From the NCBI GenBank assembly GCA_022419385.1, contig JAJUBI010000005.1, positions 3,782,001 through 3,846,000 of the forward strand: DNA of 64,000 nucleotides, given 5' to 3'. How positions within the stretch are numbered: position 1 is the first letter of the stretch; the number at the start of each line of letters is the position of its first letter. This stretch comes from Paraconiothyrium sp. Pb-2020. Its lineage: Eukaryota > Ascomycota > Dothideomycetes > Pleosporales > Didymosphaeriaceae. Of this stretch, positions 31,887 through 42,580 are shown piece by piece. The notes beneath the pieces were generated by a model. The model was not told where the DNA came from. It did no database searches and saw nothing but the letters and a program-made list of their open reading frames with translations. Position numbers and translations under genes: made by a program.

Positions 31887-34780
31887 ATGTCCAGCTCGTC
31901 ATCAAGCCAGTCCGCCCATGGACAGGCCGAAGCGTCCTCCAGCCGATCCGAAGCGAACAGGCAGCCGGTCGTCGAGGATGATCTCAGTGAGGAGTACGGC
32001 CTTTTAGATGAGGACCCGTTGGGAAACACGTTGCCGGAGCAGTAAGGAGAAGGACTGTATCGTGCGCCCCAGATAGAAGCTGATTAGGCTAGAGTATCAT
32101 TCAAGCGCAAGCAGAAGGCCACCGCATCCACTTTCGGTCTGCCTCGCTTCCTCTCGTCACCGCTTGGCGCATCCAAAGATCGCGCCTCTCCCCTTCCACG
32201 AGCCCCGAATACGCGCGCCCATCACCTGAGGTCGAGCTCGGGCGCAAATGATTCTACCGAACTCATCCTAAACTACCTTGATACGCCCGCCGACGCCGGT
32301 GAACAGCTTCAAGACACGAAAGACGCCAACGGGCTCGACTGGTATGTCGAGGGCCCTGGGCGCCGTGTAGGCTACGATGACCTTACAGCCATCGACTGGA
32401 TCTTCGAATATGCTAAGGAGCGGCAACGGCTGCGATATCTTTATTCCAGCGCGTCAGGCATACTCGGGCATGTCAAGCAGATTGCGGATGCGAGTCAGAT
32501 ATGGGTCATCTTAATCGCGGCTGGCGTGCTCAGCGGCGGTATTGCAGCCTTCATTGATGTTGCAAGCGACTGGTTGGGCGATCTGAAGACAGGATATTGC
32601 AGCAATGTTAATGGGGATGGCAGATTCTATTTGAACAAGGGATTTTGCTGTTGGGGCTACACCGAGTATGCGAAATGTAACGATTGGCATCCTTGGAGCA
32701 CGGCAATGGGGATCCGGTCCGTGGGCGGTGGCTGGATTGTGGAGTATATCTTTTTTGTACTGTTCTCGGTAAGTCAATGGCGATCGAATTACGGACACAA
32801 CACTGATTGTGCGCAGGTTCTCTTTGCAGCGTGCGCGAGCCTCCTTGTGCGCGAGTTTTCTACGCATGCAAAACATAGTGGTATCGCAGAGATCAAGACG
32901 GTTCTTGGCGGCTTTGTCATACGACGGTTTTTGGGCGTTTGGACCTTGATTATCAAGACTTTGGGATTGGTAAGTAGGATTTCGCCACAAAGGACGCCAG
33001 ATCTGACCATTGCAGTGTCTTGCGGTTGCATCAGGCCTTTGGCTAGGCAAGGAGGGCCCACTGGTTCATGTCGCGTGTTGTTCCGCAAATCTCTTCATGA
33101 AACTATTTCCTAGTATAAATAATAATGAGGGTAAGCCACTCGTCTCGTTAGAATAACAACGCTGACCATTTAGCACGAAAGCGGGAAGTACTATCCGCTG
33201 CCGCCGCGGCCGGTATTTCGGTGGCATTTGGTTCTCCCATTGGCGGGGTGCTGTTCAGTCTCGAGCAGCTATCCTACTACTTCCCTGACAAAACTATGTG
33301 GCAGAGCTTCGTCTGCGCCATGGTTGCAGCAGTCACTCTGCAAGCATTCAACCCATTCAGGACAGGCAAGCTCGTCTTGTACCAGGTCACCTATCACAGC
33401 GGGTGGCATGATTTCGAGCTGATTCCGTTCGCTTTCCTCGGAGTCCTTGGTGGTCTGTACGGAGGATTGTTCACCAAGCTCAACATGCGAGTCGCTGAGT
33501 GGCGAAATCACCGACCGTACTTGAAAGGTCCCGTCACCGAAGTCGTCATCATCGCCGTCGCGACAGCTATGATTAACTACCCTATTAAATTCATGCGCGC
33601 CCAGGCTTCTGAGCTCGTATACTTCCTCTTCGCCGAATGCGTCGACCTGACAGATGATACGCTGGGTCTCTGCAAGGCTGGCAAAGCTAACACTGGCGTT
33701 GTAGCTCTACTTCTCATCTCCGCAGGGCTCGGCATCATCCTAGCAAGCTTCACATTCGGCCTTCAAATTCCCGCCGGGATCATCCTACCCTCCATGGCCA
33801 TCGGCGGTCTCTACGGCCGCGCCGTGGGCCTCACAATCGAACAACTTCAACAAACCTGGCCCAGCCTCTTCATCTTTGGCTCTTGTGAGCCAGACGTCCC
33901 GTGCGTTACGCCTGGCACTTATGCTATAATCGGCGCCGCCTCCGCCCTTGGTGGTGTAACTCGCATGACCGTCTCTCTCGTAGTCATTATGTTCGAGCTG
34001 ACAGGCGCACTCACCTATGTTCTCCCTATCATGATCGCTGTCATGATAAGTAAGTGGGTCGGCGACGCCATCTCTCCGCGGGGCATCTACGAGTCCTGGA
34101 TTCACTTCAATGGCTACCCTTTCCTCGACAATCGTGACGATAACAGCTCGTCTATCCCAGACGTACCCGCTGCCCAGGTCATGACCCGTATTGACGACCT
34201 CATCACTATCACCGCTACGGGACATACCATCGCCTCCCTCCGCCAGCTGCTATCACAGCACCGCTTCAGGGGCTTCCCAGTTATAGACAGCGCTCAGGAC
34301 GCGCTCCTTCTTGGTTACATCTCCCGAACTGAACTCGCATTCGCCCTGAAGTCTGCGCTATCTACACCGCGCAATCTCTCACCTGAGACAGAAGCCCATT
34401 TCTCTCATCAACCGCTCGCCGACCCGACAACGTCACTGGATTTACGCCCTTGGATGGACCAAACGCCCATAACCCTAAACGCTAAGTCGAGCTTCCAGCT
34501 CACATATGCCATGTTTATGAAGTTGGGATTGCGATATGTAATCTTCACAGAAAGAGGAACGCTAAAAGGATTGTTAACGAAGAAGGATGTGTGGTTTGTG
34601 CTCGATGGAGTGGAAGACAGGGATGCATATGAGGATGATGCGGTTGGTGGAGGCAGAGGCGTTGGGCGCGTGCAACCTGAGGATGAGGAAGATGAAGGGA
34701 GGGGATTGTTAGCTAGGGATGATGATGATGGGGATACGCGGTTGGGTGGGAGGGAGGAGGTTAGATCAGGGAGTGTCTAG
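31887..34780 (+). CDS. CLC-family chloride channel/transporter with CBS pair
   Basis: The predicted protein has 901 residues from five exons: 31887-32041, 32093-32768, 32817-32969, 33016-33130 and 33174-34780. The introns are 43-51 bp, and every join is in frame. CLC proteins move chloride, many as Cl-/H+ exchangers, across endomembranes or the plasma membrane. Signatures are HSGIAEIKTVLGGFVIRR (the GSGIPEIK region), GLWLGKEGPLVHVACC with the gating Glu, and AFGSPIGGVLFSLE. Two CBS domains follow at about 695-755 and 800-850. The N-terminal 120 residues are Ser-rich and cytosolic. The C-terminus is acidic. For the second exon the AG at 32091-32092 is used, because the nearby AG at 32086-32087 breaks frame. 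Confidence 0.92.
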
Positions 34781-35083
34781 CAATATGAGCTCTTCTTTCA
34801 TGTCATGTCAATGAGGCCTTCTGGATTAGTGAGCAGAACCGAAGCGATGGCTCACCGTGCCTAGAGATTTAGGATGCATTGCGCAAAAACGTAGGTTAGG
34901 GTACATATCGCTGCTCGGTAGCAGGCTTATCAGATGTTTGATAGCTGCAATAGCATGACTTCAGATATATATCTGTTGCTATGCTAAGAGGCGACTGTGA
35001 CAGGATGTCATTCAAATCATAGAAAATCTGAACCTGCATGAGTATCTTAACCTTTTAGACATGACGGAAAGGATTCTGAGATA
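34781..35083. other. Intergenic region after CLC gene
   Basis: About 300 bp of AT-rich sequence lie between the CLC stop and the P450 remnant. Nothing is recognisable. Confidence 0.3.
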
Positions 35084-35510
35084 TTAATGATGAGCCTCTT
35101 CTTCGTTGCGCATCGTTCCAATCTTCTCTCGATGCTTCAAAACAACTCCGAACTCTGCAAGTGCGAAATCACCTCTAGATTTCCAGGGATTCTCTTTGTC
35201 ACTGAACTCCAGCTCAAATGACCGGAAAATCTGCATGATGGTGAACATCAGTTTGGAGAGATTACAAAGGGACTTAAGCTTACCTCGAAGATGATCTTGT
35301 TCAGTTCCAGATTCGCAATGTTGATTCCGAGGCACTTCGAGTTACCATGCCCAAATACAAGCTCAAGATCTCGCCGCATGTATATGCACGGCGCAGCGTT
35401 CTGTGTCAGCACGGGTAGATGCTTGCGCTATTCAATAGACCAATCAACGATCGTGCTGTCATACCCAGCGACCCTGTCTTCGGGCCCCAATAAAATGCGT
35501 GTGTGGCATG
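35084..35510 (-). pseudogene. C-terminal remnant of a cytochrome P450
   Basis: The haem-binding segment of a P450 survives here. The frame reads MRRDLELVFGHGNSKCLG (35284-35427 region, with the FxxGxxxCxG cysteine). Then comes a 53-bp intron (GTAAGC...GCAG, 35231-35283) and a 48-residue C-terminus (35230-35084) ending in a stop. Upstream in the same frame a TAG lies at 35428-35430. Beyond it GYDSTIVDWSIE resembles the region before the PERW motif, but the PERW segment itself seems deleted. No further exons were found before the intact P450 start at 35664. The pattern resembles pisatin-demethylase-like fungal P450s. This fragment cannot encode a working enzyme. Confidence 0.8.
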
Positions 35511-35663
35511 ATACGGCATTTAGTTGATTGCAAGACTAAGGGCCGTGGCTGCGTGGCACAGTCTGAAATGTCGCCTGAGTTTCTGCGCTTCGCCTGCGAA
35601 CGATGTATCGTTCCGTCCTTTCCCCTCTCTACATCAACGATTGCTGAACACCCTATCCTCATT

Positions 35664-37379
35664 ATGTCCTCTTCTACCTCCGCCGTACTGGCAACAATCG
35701 TTACTATCGCCACGGTTATCTATGGAGGCTTGCATCTGATCCTTCACTTTACCCAAGATGCAAGAGAGCCTCCATCTGTTCCAGCCTTGGTACCTTTCAT
35801 CGAGCCTATGATTAACCTTTCGAGGAAGAAGAGCAGATATTACACCGAGCTCTGGTACGTATAGCATACTGAACATGTTCCTGACATGACCCTGTGGTCC
35901 TTTATACACAGAATGTCTGATGTAGCTTTTAGGGAGCGTTACAGATTTCCGGCATGTACAATTCGACTTCCGGGAGTGAGACTTTACGTCATTAACGCGA
36001 CATCCCTCATCCCATCCGTTCAGCGGCAATACAAAACTTTGGCCTTTCCTCCTTTGCAAGCGAAACTTGCAATGAACGTATGCGGATCGAGTAAGATTGC
36101 CAACGATATCCTCAACACGAACGTTAACGGCGATGAGGGATTCTGGGGGTACTCAATCACGCACTACAGAGCCATACACCCGCCACTGTTTCCCGGTCCA
36201 GGGCTGGACGCGATGAACCGCGTCATGGCACAGAAGATAACTTCATCTTTGGAACGCATACAATCGTCAGAAGTCATTAGACTATTTGACTTTATCAAAC
36301 GAGAAATTACTCTTGCAACCACAGATTCAGTTTACGGAGACCAAAACCCTTTCAAGGATCCCACCATTGTAGAGTCTTTCTGGTATGCTTGTTAATCAGA
36401 ACAGTTTGATGTGCATCTGATAGCTGAGTACAGGGAATTTCAAGAAGGCGTAATGGGTCTCCTTATGGGCCTCCCACAGTCTTTTGTTCGAGAGAGCTTC
36501 AAGGCCCGAGAACTTTTAACCAAACGTTTTGTGAAATACTTCGAAGACAACGGTCACGAAGAAGGCTCGGCGCTCATCAAAGCTCGTTACGAGCATAGCA
36601 TAGAGCACAAGATTCCACTTGAAGATATCGCAAGGTTCGAAACGGCTGGCGCGATTGCAATACTTACCAATACTTCTCCCACCTGCTTCTGGCTTGTTTA
36701 CCATCTTTACTCAAGCCCAAGTGCTCTCGATGACTGTCGAAAGGAGCTCGGCCAAGTCTTGTCTGAGACGTCGCACGGAAATCGTGAAGGGTCGTTTGAC
36801 AAAACAATTACACTGGACCTCACTCAAGCAAAGACTTCTTGTCCCACATTGCTTTCTAGCTTGCAAGAGGTGCTGAGACTTCACTCAGTCGGTATCTCCA
36901 CTCGGTTGGTCATGGAAGATCACGTCTTAGCTGATAAATATCTTCTCAAAAAAGGAGGAACTGTCATGATTCCAGCACCCGTGCAACATCGAGATGCCGC
37001 TACCTGGGGTGAAAACGTTCACTCATTCGACCACCGCCGCTTTCTGCCAAACGAAAAACGTTCAAACCCGGTCGCTTTCCGTGGCTTTGGCGGAGGAACT
37101 ACGCTCTGCCCAGGTCGACATTTTGCGAGCACGGAAATCTTTGCATTCACTGCGTTGATGATTCTACGCTTTGACATGCAACCTTCGGGTGGCACATGGA
37201 AGGAGTTGACTACTAACAAGGCGAGCCTATGGGAGGTGGACCCCCGGCCCGATGAGGACCTTACCGTTAGCCTAGTTCCAAGACCTGGATTCCATGCGGA
37301 TATCAAGTGGGAGGTCCTCGTTACAGACTCAGATAAGATGATGCCAATTGCGGCTGAAGATGTTGACGCTCTAAGGTAG
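35664..37379 (+). CDS. Cytochrome P450 (CYP7/CYP8-like I-helix)
   Basis: The predicted protein has 528 residues from exons 35664-35854, 35933-36382 and 36434-37379. The introns are 78 and 51 bp. For the first acceptor I used TTTTAG at 35932, because the nearer CACAG would create a stop. An N-terminal membrane anchor spans about residues 5-30. The ExxR motif is EVLR in SLQEVLRLHS. The haem loop is FRGFGGGTTLCPGRHFAS with the axial Cys. The I-helix reads AILTNTSPTCFW, with Asn where most P450s have the acidic/Thr pair, as in CYP7/CYP8-type enzymes. It acts on an unknown substrate, probably lipid or sterol-like by analogy. It is divergent from the P450 remnant, and no backbone cluster gene lies beside it. 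Confidence 0.9.
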
Positions 37380-37676
37380 CCGAACTAGATTAAATAGTTT
37401 TTGCAAAGCAATGACCTGGGCGGCATACATGGTTGTACCCCGGATAAAAACATCTTCTGGGTCCTACGTTGCCCATACCTGCATGTGGAAGGCAGAAAGT
37501 GAACTCAGTGCTTATTACAAACTGGTGCGTCTCATACCGCACAAGTTATATCTTGATATCATTTCCAACTCTGATACTATCCATATGCAATTATGCCCGA
37601 CGGCACCATGCCCGTGAAGTCGATGGAAGTTGGCTGATTGCAGTAGGATCGACGATTCGAATACGGCTCTACCTTT

Positions 37677-38328
37677 TTACGGTGACTCCACAACTTGCGG
37701 CACGATCTCAACCCAGTAGCCCTACGCGACGTTAGCGGTCTAGGATGAATCTATCTTTCCCTTATGCACTCACGTCAGGATCCCTTACGAAAGCCAGCTG
37801 TCGGAAGACATGCTTGTAGCCCTTGCTCACTTCCCCCTGCTCACCCTTCACTACGTTATCCGGCAGGCCCATGTTCCGCTCCTCCGCCTCGCCTAGTGGC
37901 TTCAGAACCTCAAACCCGAAGCTTTTCACCCTCTCCACCGTGGCCCCCACATCCGGAACTGTAAACCCTATGTGTCCAAACCCCACACCTGCCTTCCCAT
38001 ACTCGTTGCCATTCGCATACTCCAGACTCTCGTCCGCAGGAATATGGTACAGCTCCAAAAGCCCTTTTGACGTACCCAGTGTGCGGATACTAGTGTCACG
38101 CGGACCGAGATAGTATATGGTCCAGGGGCCGGCGTTGAATATGAAGACGGTGTGCAGGCCGAAGCAGTCGTTATAGAAACGGATGGACTTCTCTGGGTCC
38201 TTGATGCGAAGCATGAGGTGGTTGAGGCGGTAGCTTGCTGTGGAAGGGGACGCGGGCCGTGGGGGCGGAAGTATGTGCTGTCCGACCGGGTACGGACCGG
38301 ATGGGAAGTTGGGATCTGGAACCGGCAT
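37677..38328 (-). CDS. Glyoxalase I / lactoylglutathione lyase-like protein
   Basis: The predicted protein has 199 residues from exons 38328-37774 and 37721-37677. The 52-bp intron (GTGAGT...GTAG) adds the C-terminal GYWVEIVPQ that the family requires. Glyoxalase I isomerises the hemithioacetal of methylglyoxal and glutathione to S-lactoylglutathione. The vicinal-oxygen-chelate fold is seen as LNHLMLRIKDPEKSIRFYND (metal His near 37), GLLELYH (Glu), GFGHIGFTVPDV (His) and the final YWVEI (Glu). It is one-module length, unlike the double-length yeast Glo1. No targeting sequence is evident, so it is probably cytosolic. Confidence 0.9.
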
Positions 38329-39539
38329 CTTTGTTGGGTTGGAATACGATCTGGTCAGGGAGACACGATCGGAGGACGCTACTTCTGAGAGAACAATGTT
38401 GTAGTACAGTTAGCAGCCCAGTCAGCGGGGGATTCTGGGCGGACGATGACTTTGTCTCGTAACTGATTGTTTTTCAGCTGTCCTGAAGTCTGCTGAAATG
38501 TGCTCAACCATACAATACAAATCGTTATGCTCTGACTTCGAAGAATGCCGCCACTCAAGGAGCTCCTTAACTCATCCACTTGCACACTATGTGGGGTAGC
38601 CACCCATGTTCTGAATGCGGGGCCCTCGGTACTCCGCCACCGGCGCAGCGCCCCCACTTCTTTTTATGACTGCGCTGCACATTCATGAGAAGCGGTCCTC
38701 ATTGTCCCTTCATGGCAGACTGTTGCGACATATAGCAAAGAGGCAGACTTCTCCGGACATTTTTCATTCGATTTTCGCTACAACGCGCATGACGCACAAT
38801 CGCGCGCCATAGTCTCGGGGTTCCGATACCAAGATAGTGCAAGACGTCAATGGGCCCTAACGAAGTATCAGACTACGATTAAGGGCTTGCGTTTTCATTC
38901 CGTGGCGGACAGCGGGATATGTTAACTACAAGAGTTGCATACCTGTGGAAACAGTCCTCTCAGTGAAGCAGCAACAGAGATTCAGCGACTAGCCTACAAT
39001 GGAGTGGGCGGGATGCAATAGTTCAAACTTATGTAACTCAACCTGACCAGTGTATATACTTGATGGGATCTCTCTCATTCACATGAACTTCGGAGGACCC
39101 AAAGACAATCGATTTCTGGAGGAAACAGTTATCCTAGTGTACCTAAATATTGAAAGAGCTAAGTGACAAACCTGATTGGGCTGCCTCCAGATAGATGTCA
39201 CTTTCGTCATATTAGGAGCCATTGCAGCTTGATGACAGCTTTGCACACTTCGAGCGCAACTATTGCTACGTACTAAAGCCGATTCAAGTGCATCTTTCAT
39301 TATACGGTACGGAAACAGCGAAGTCGTGTTTCGGTTTGTAAGTCAAAGTTGAAAATGTCGGAGTTCATTTCTATTTCTGAGAACAGCGGACGATATGGGA
39401 TATGAGATGCACCAGGCTCTAACTGTTCGGACCCAGAAACGTATTCAATGTGTCCATGGCAACCCCTATGCTATGAATCCTGGTTTCTACTTTCTGTTGT
39501 GTACAACCGCTAATCACAGGCCACGCTTCCTGTCAAGAA
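38329..39539. other. Intergenic region
   Basis: The 1.2 kb contain several short frames. One (39079-39300, minus) has possible splice sites but no family resemblance and is not called. No repeat or RNA gene is recognised. Confidence 0.3.
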
Positions 39540-41682
39540 TCAAAATGGGAAATTCAAAGTGCCCCTGTACTTCCTCCACTCTGGTTCGAACGCGATTACT
39601 GCCCTGCAAAGCGCTACTAAATTAGCGTTTGGTGCTGTTCCTCCTTGGTTATAACTATTAATTTGCATTTGCGTTCTACAATACTTCGCCTTGATTGCGC
39701 GGAAAGTTTCTTCCATGGAATCGTGAAGATCACTCACACCACGCCACACCGTTCTCATGTAATCGTCCCATAGAGGGCCGAGGCCTTGTTGTTGCCATAT
39801 GCCGGCGGGCACCACATTAGCGGGCGGATTAGCGCCCAGTTGTTGGTCTAAAGCGACAATGACGCTCCGGATCCTGTTGGCCTGGTCGACGTAGATTTGC
39901 CTAGTTTCTATCATATAACGTTGGCAGCCGAGCATGTTCTTAAGCTTCACCATCGCGAGGCGGACTGTATTGGCGTGTTGTATTTGGTTGATGATGTCGC
40001 TATGATCGTATGCTTGTCTGCCATCCAGGATCTACAGCCTCATGTTAATGACAGACCCCAAGGCTAGATTATATCTCACATACACGTGACTTGATGCCAT
40101 TCAAGTCCTTCTGCAACACAACTAATTCCCGTGGTCTGTAGTTTGTCGACGGATAAACTGAAGCAATATGTTCAAATGGAGTCTTAGCATCAGAGCCAAA
40201 GCCATTCAATACAAAGCGCTGGGTATCAGCACTTCGGGGATCCCCCCAAGCCCACAGTATTCTCCAGTACTCTTCGAACCTAACGTTAGGTCCACCGTAG
40301 GGATTGGGCCATGATCGGTCATTTCGTAGGTCTGTCAAACGTCGGAAAAATTTTCCAACGATTTGCCATTCAAGGATGTGCTCAGTAGCATAAGTAGCAC
40401 CGTTCGCTAAAGACTGGTGATACGCGGGTGTCATGGCGGGTACTCCTCTCAGCCACGCGTAATTTACGCAGTCGATGGGATTCAGCCAACCATAAACAAG
40501 TGTGCTAGGCTATGAACGTCAATATCATAGGCAAAAAAAAAACGACGGGTGTGATGCCACTCACATTCAAAGTCAGATGCGTCCGCCATGACTCATAATC
40601 ATCGCTCCAGAAGTACTGTGCCCCGTTGACTTGTATCCGCTTTTCAGCTCTCTTTGCAAGTTCCCGTGGAGAAAGCTTGCCGAGTGCCTTATGGCCAGGT
40701 TTTATGGCTTTGTTGCGCTTGGCTTGTTGCAGTCGCACTTGTTTCACTAGGTTCTATCGTCTATTAACTTACGTTCAAACGTCGTGATACATAGTTATTA
40801 CCTTGCACGATGTAGCAGGTGTGGGCTTTTTCGTGGCCGAGGTGGACCTAAGAGACCGACCTTAGTTAGCGGAAACCCTTTCTCCGATATCTACGCTGCG
40901 ATGCGTATCCCTATTTCTGACAACATGCCGAGTTGTGCCTGGAACTACCCAAATCTACGAAGGAACAACACGACTTACTTGGTAGAGGACACCTTCCTAG
41001 AGGTTTGTGTTAGTGTCGCCTTCCGATTAGGTATTGGCTTTTTGTTAGGCCTCGGCTTTCGCCCTGGTTTGGGCTTCGTTTTGGCGGTTGGCTTCTTCCG
41101 CTGTGACGATGGCTTCTTTCTATGTGGTTTTGGCCTCTTCTTGTTGTTCTCTGAAGTAGTCTTCTTCTTGGTTTTGTGTTTCTTCCGATTGGCAGTCTTC
41201 GGCCTCACCCGTGTCCTTGACTTTCCGCCTAGTCCTCCTCGTGCACGAGCTTCCAATGAAGATTCGTGGCCATCTGCTTCCTCTTCGACCAAGAGTATGT
41301 CAAACTTGATTCCGTCCATGGTCAATGTTCCCCCTGCGGCGTCATCGCCTTGAAGGCAACTAGACACAATAGCCTCAAAGTTCTTCAGACACCGGGATTG
41401 GTCAAGGTGGACATCGTTATTGGATAAGCGAGAGACTCGGTACTGAATATTCAGGTTTTGCGAATCAAATCGAGTGTTGCCAGAAATCTCGTGAGCAGCA
41501 GTCTCAGGGAGTCCACAGGCTGAACGTGGATCAGTGAAATTGCTTCGCCCATGAAGGCGAGTATCATGGTTTTCTAGGGAATGGAAGTGGGTGGAAGCAT
41601 AATCGTGACAGGTAAGTGCCGAGAGAGCGTTGACAGTTGAGCCTAGCAAAGCTAGCAGGAATGGTAATGCGATATGACGCAT
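39540..41682 (-). CDS. Secreted protein with highly basic linker and fungal killer/chitinase-associated C-terminal domain
   Basis: The predicted protein has 618 residues from five exons: 41682-40979, 40847-40802, 40753-40565, 40509-40084 and 40031-39540. All joins are in frame. Residues 1-19 form a signal peptide. Residues about 20-145 are a Cys-containing domain. Residues about 150-300 are extremely Lys/Arg/Pro-rich (for example KKHKTKKKTTSENNKKRPKP). Residues about 313-618 contain TEHILEWQ, then QRFVLNGFGS, then LNGIKSRILDG. I recall that order from C-terminal regions of secreted fungal proteins annotated as killer-toxin- or chitinase-associated, but I cannot name a Pfam model. An antagonism role is possible, not shown. 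The 46-bp exon is the weakest join. Confidence 0.7.
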
Positions 41683-42580
41683 GTCGACGGAACGAACGGC
41701 GAGTTATAAGCGGTCTTCGAGCAAAGGAAGGAGTAATCCAGTCGACAATGATTATCGAACTGAAGAAAGCATGTCAACATTACCAGCAATGGTTACATGT
41801 TGTATTTATCTCCCATCCTCGTTTCCCCCACCGAACGTGGTAATTCAACGTGACGACCCGATGTATAGAGATCGTTTTCCGGTTTCTGTGCCGCACTTGG
41901 ACATACGGTTTCGTTCACACGTACTGCTTTGAAACTCCGGCGGACTTCCCAATAATCTCTAAGTCTTTGAGAGCGACCCAGGGAGGCTTGGACATCGGGC
42001 CATGCAGCGGCACGGCTAGTTCCATTTCCTTCAGTATTCAAAGATATGCACTGTGGGAGAATGCACCTGCGATTATAATCCAACCTGGGACTGGAATCAC
42101 TGAGCGACGGACCTTGCCAAAGATCTGGGTTCCCATAATGGAGCGACTAAACACAACAATAGTGTTTAGAACACCACGCACGGCAAGTGATATCACCCAC
42201 AGCTCTCTAAACTCTGCAAAATATGCCCCACGGGCTCACTTGTTCCAGGTTCTCATTTGAGTCCGGGCCCGAGAGTAGGGCGAGGGGCCAAAATGCGAAG
42301 TCGTGAAGCCCGATGCACATCTACGGCGTAGTTCGGGCATCTCACTGAGTGAGCAATTTGACAGCCCGAGGGGTCTGCTTCTGCCGAAGGCCTGGCAAAC
42401 TGGAAAAAATGGATTCACAAGCGACGATGATGTCGATGTCACACTCGCACGATCTGGTTAAACCTCGCACCATGTATGTGTTGTAATATCGTCGTTTTCT
42501 GTGATATCATGATACTGACGTGTATGAGGGTACGAAGTGGCGTATTTTCAAAGGCTGTGCTGGCCATGATAGTATTTATC
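41683..42580. other. Intergenic region upstream of the secreted protein gene
   Basis: The 898 bp hold the promoter of the minus-strand secreted-protein gene and the 3' flank of the F-box gene. No further gene is supported. Confidence 0.3.
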
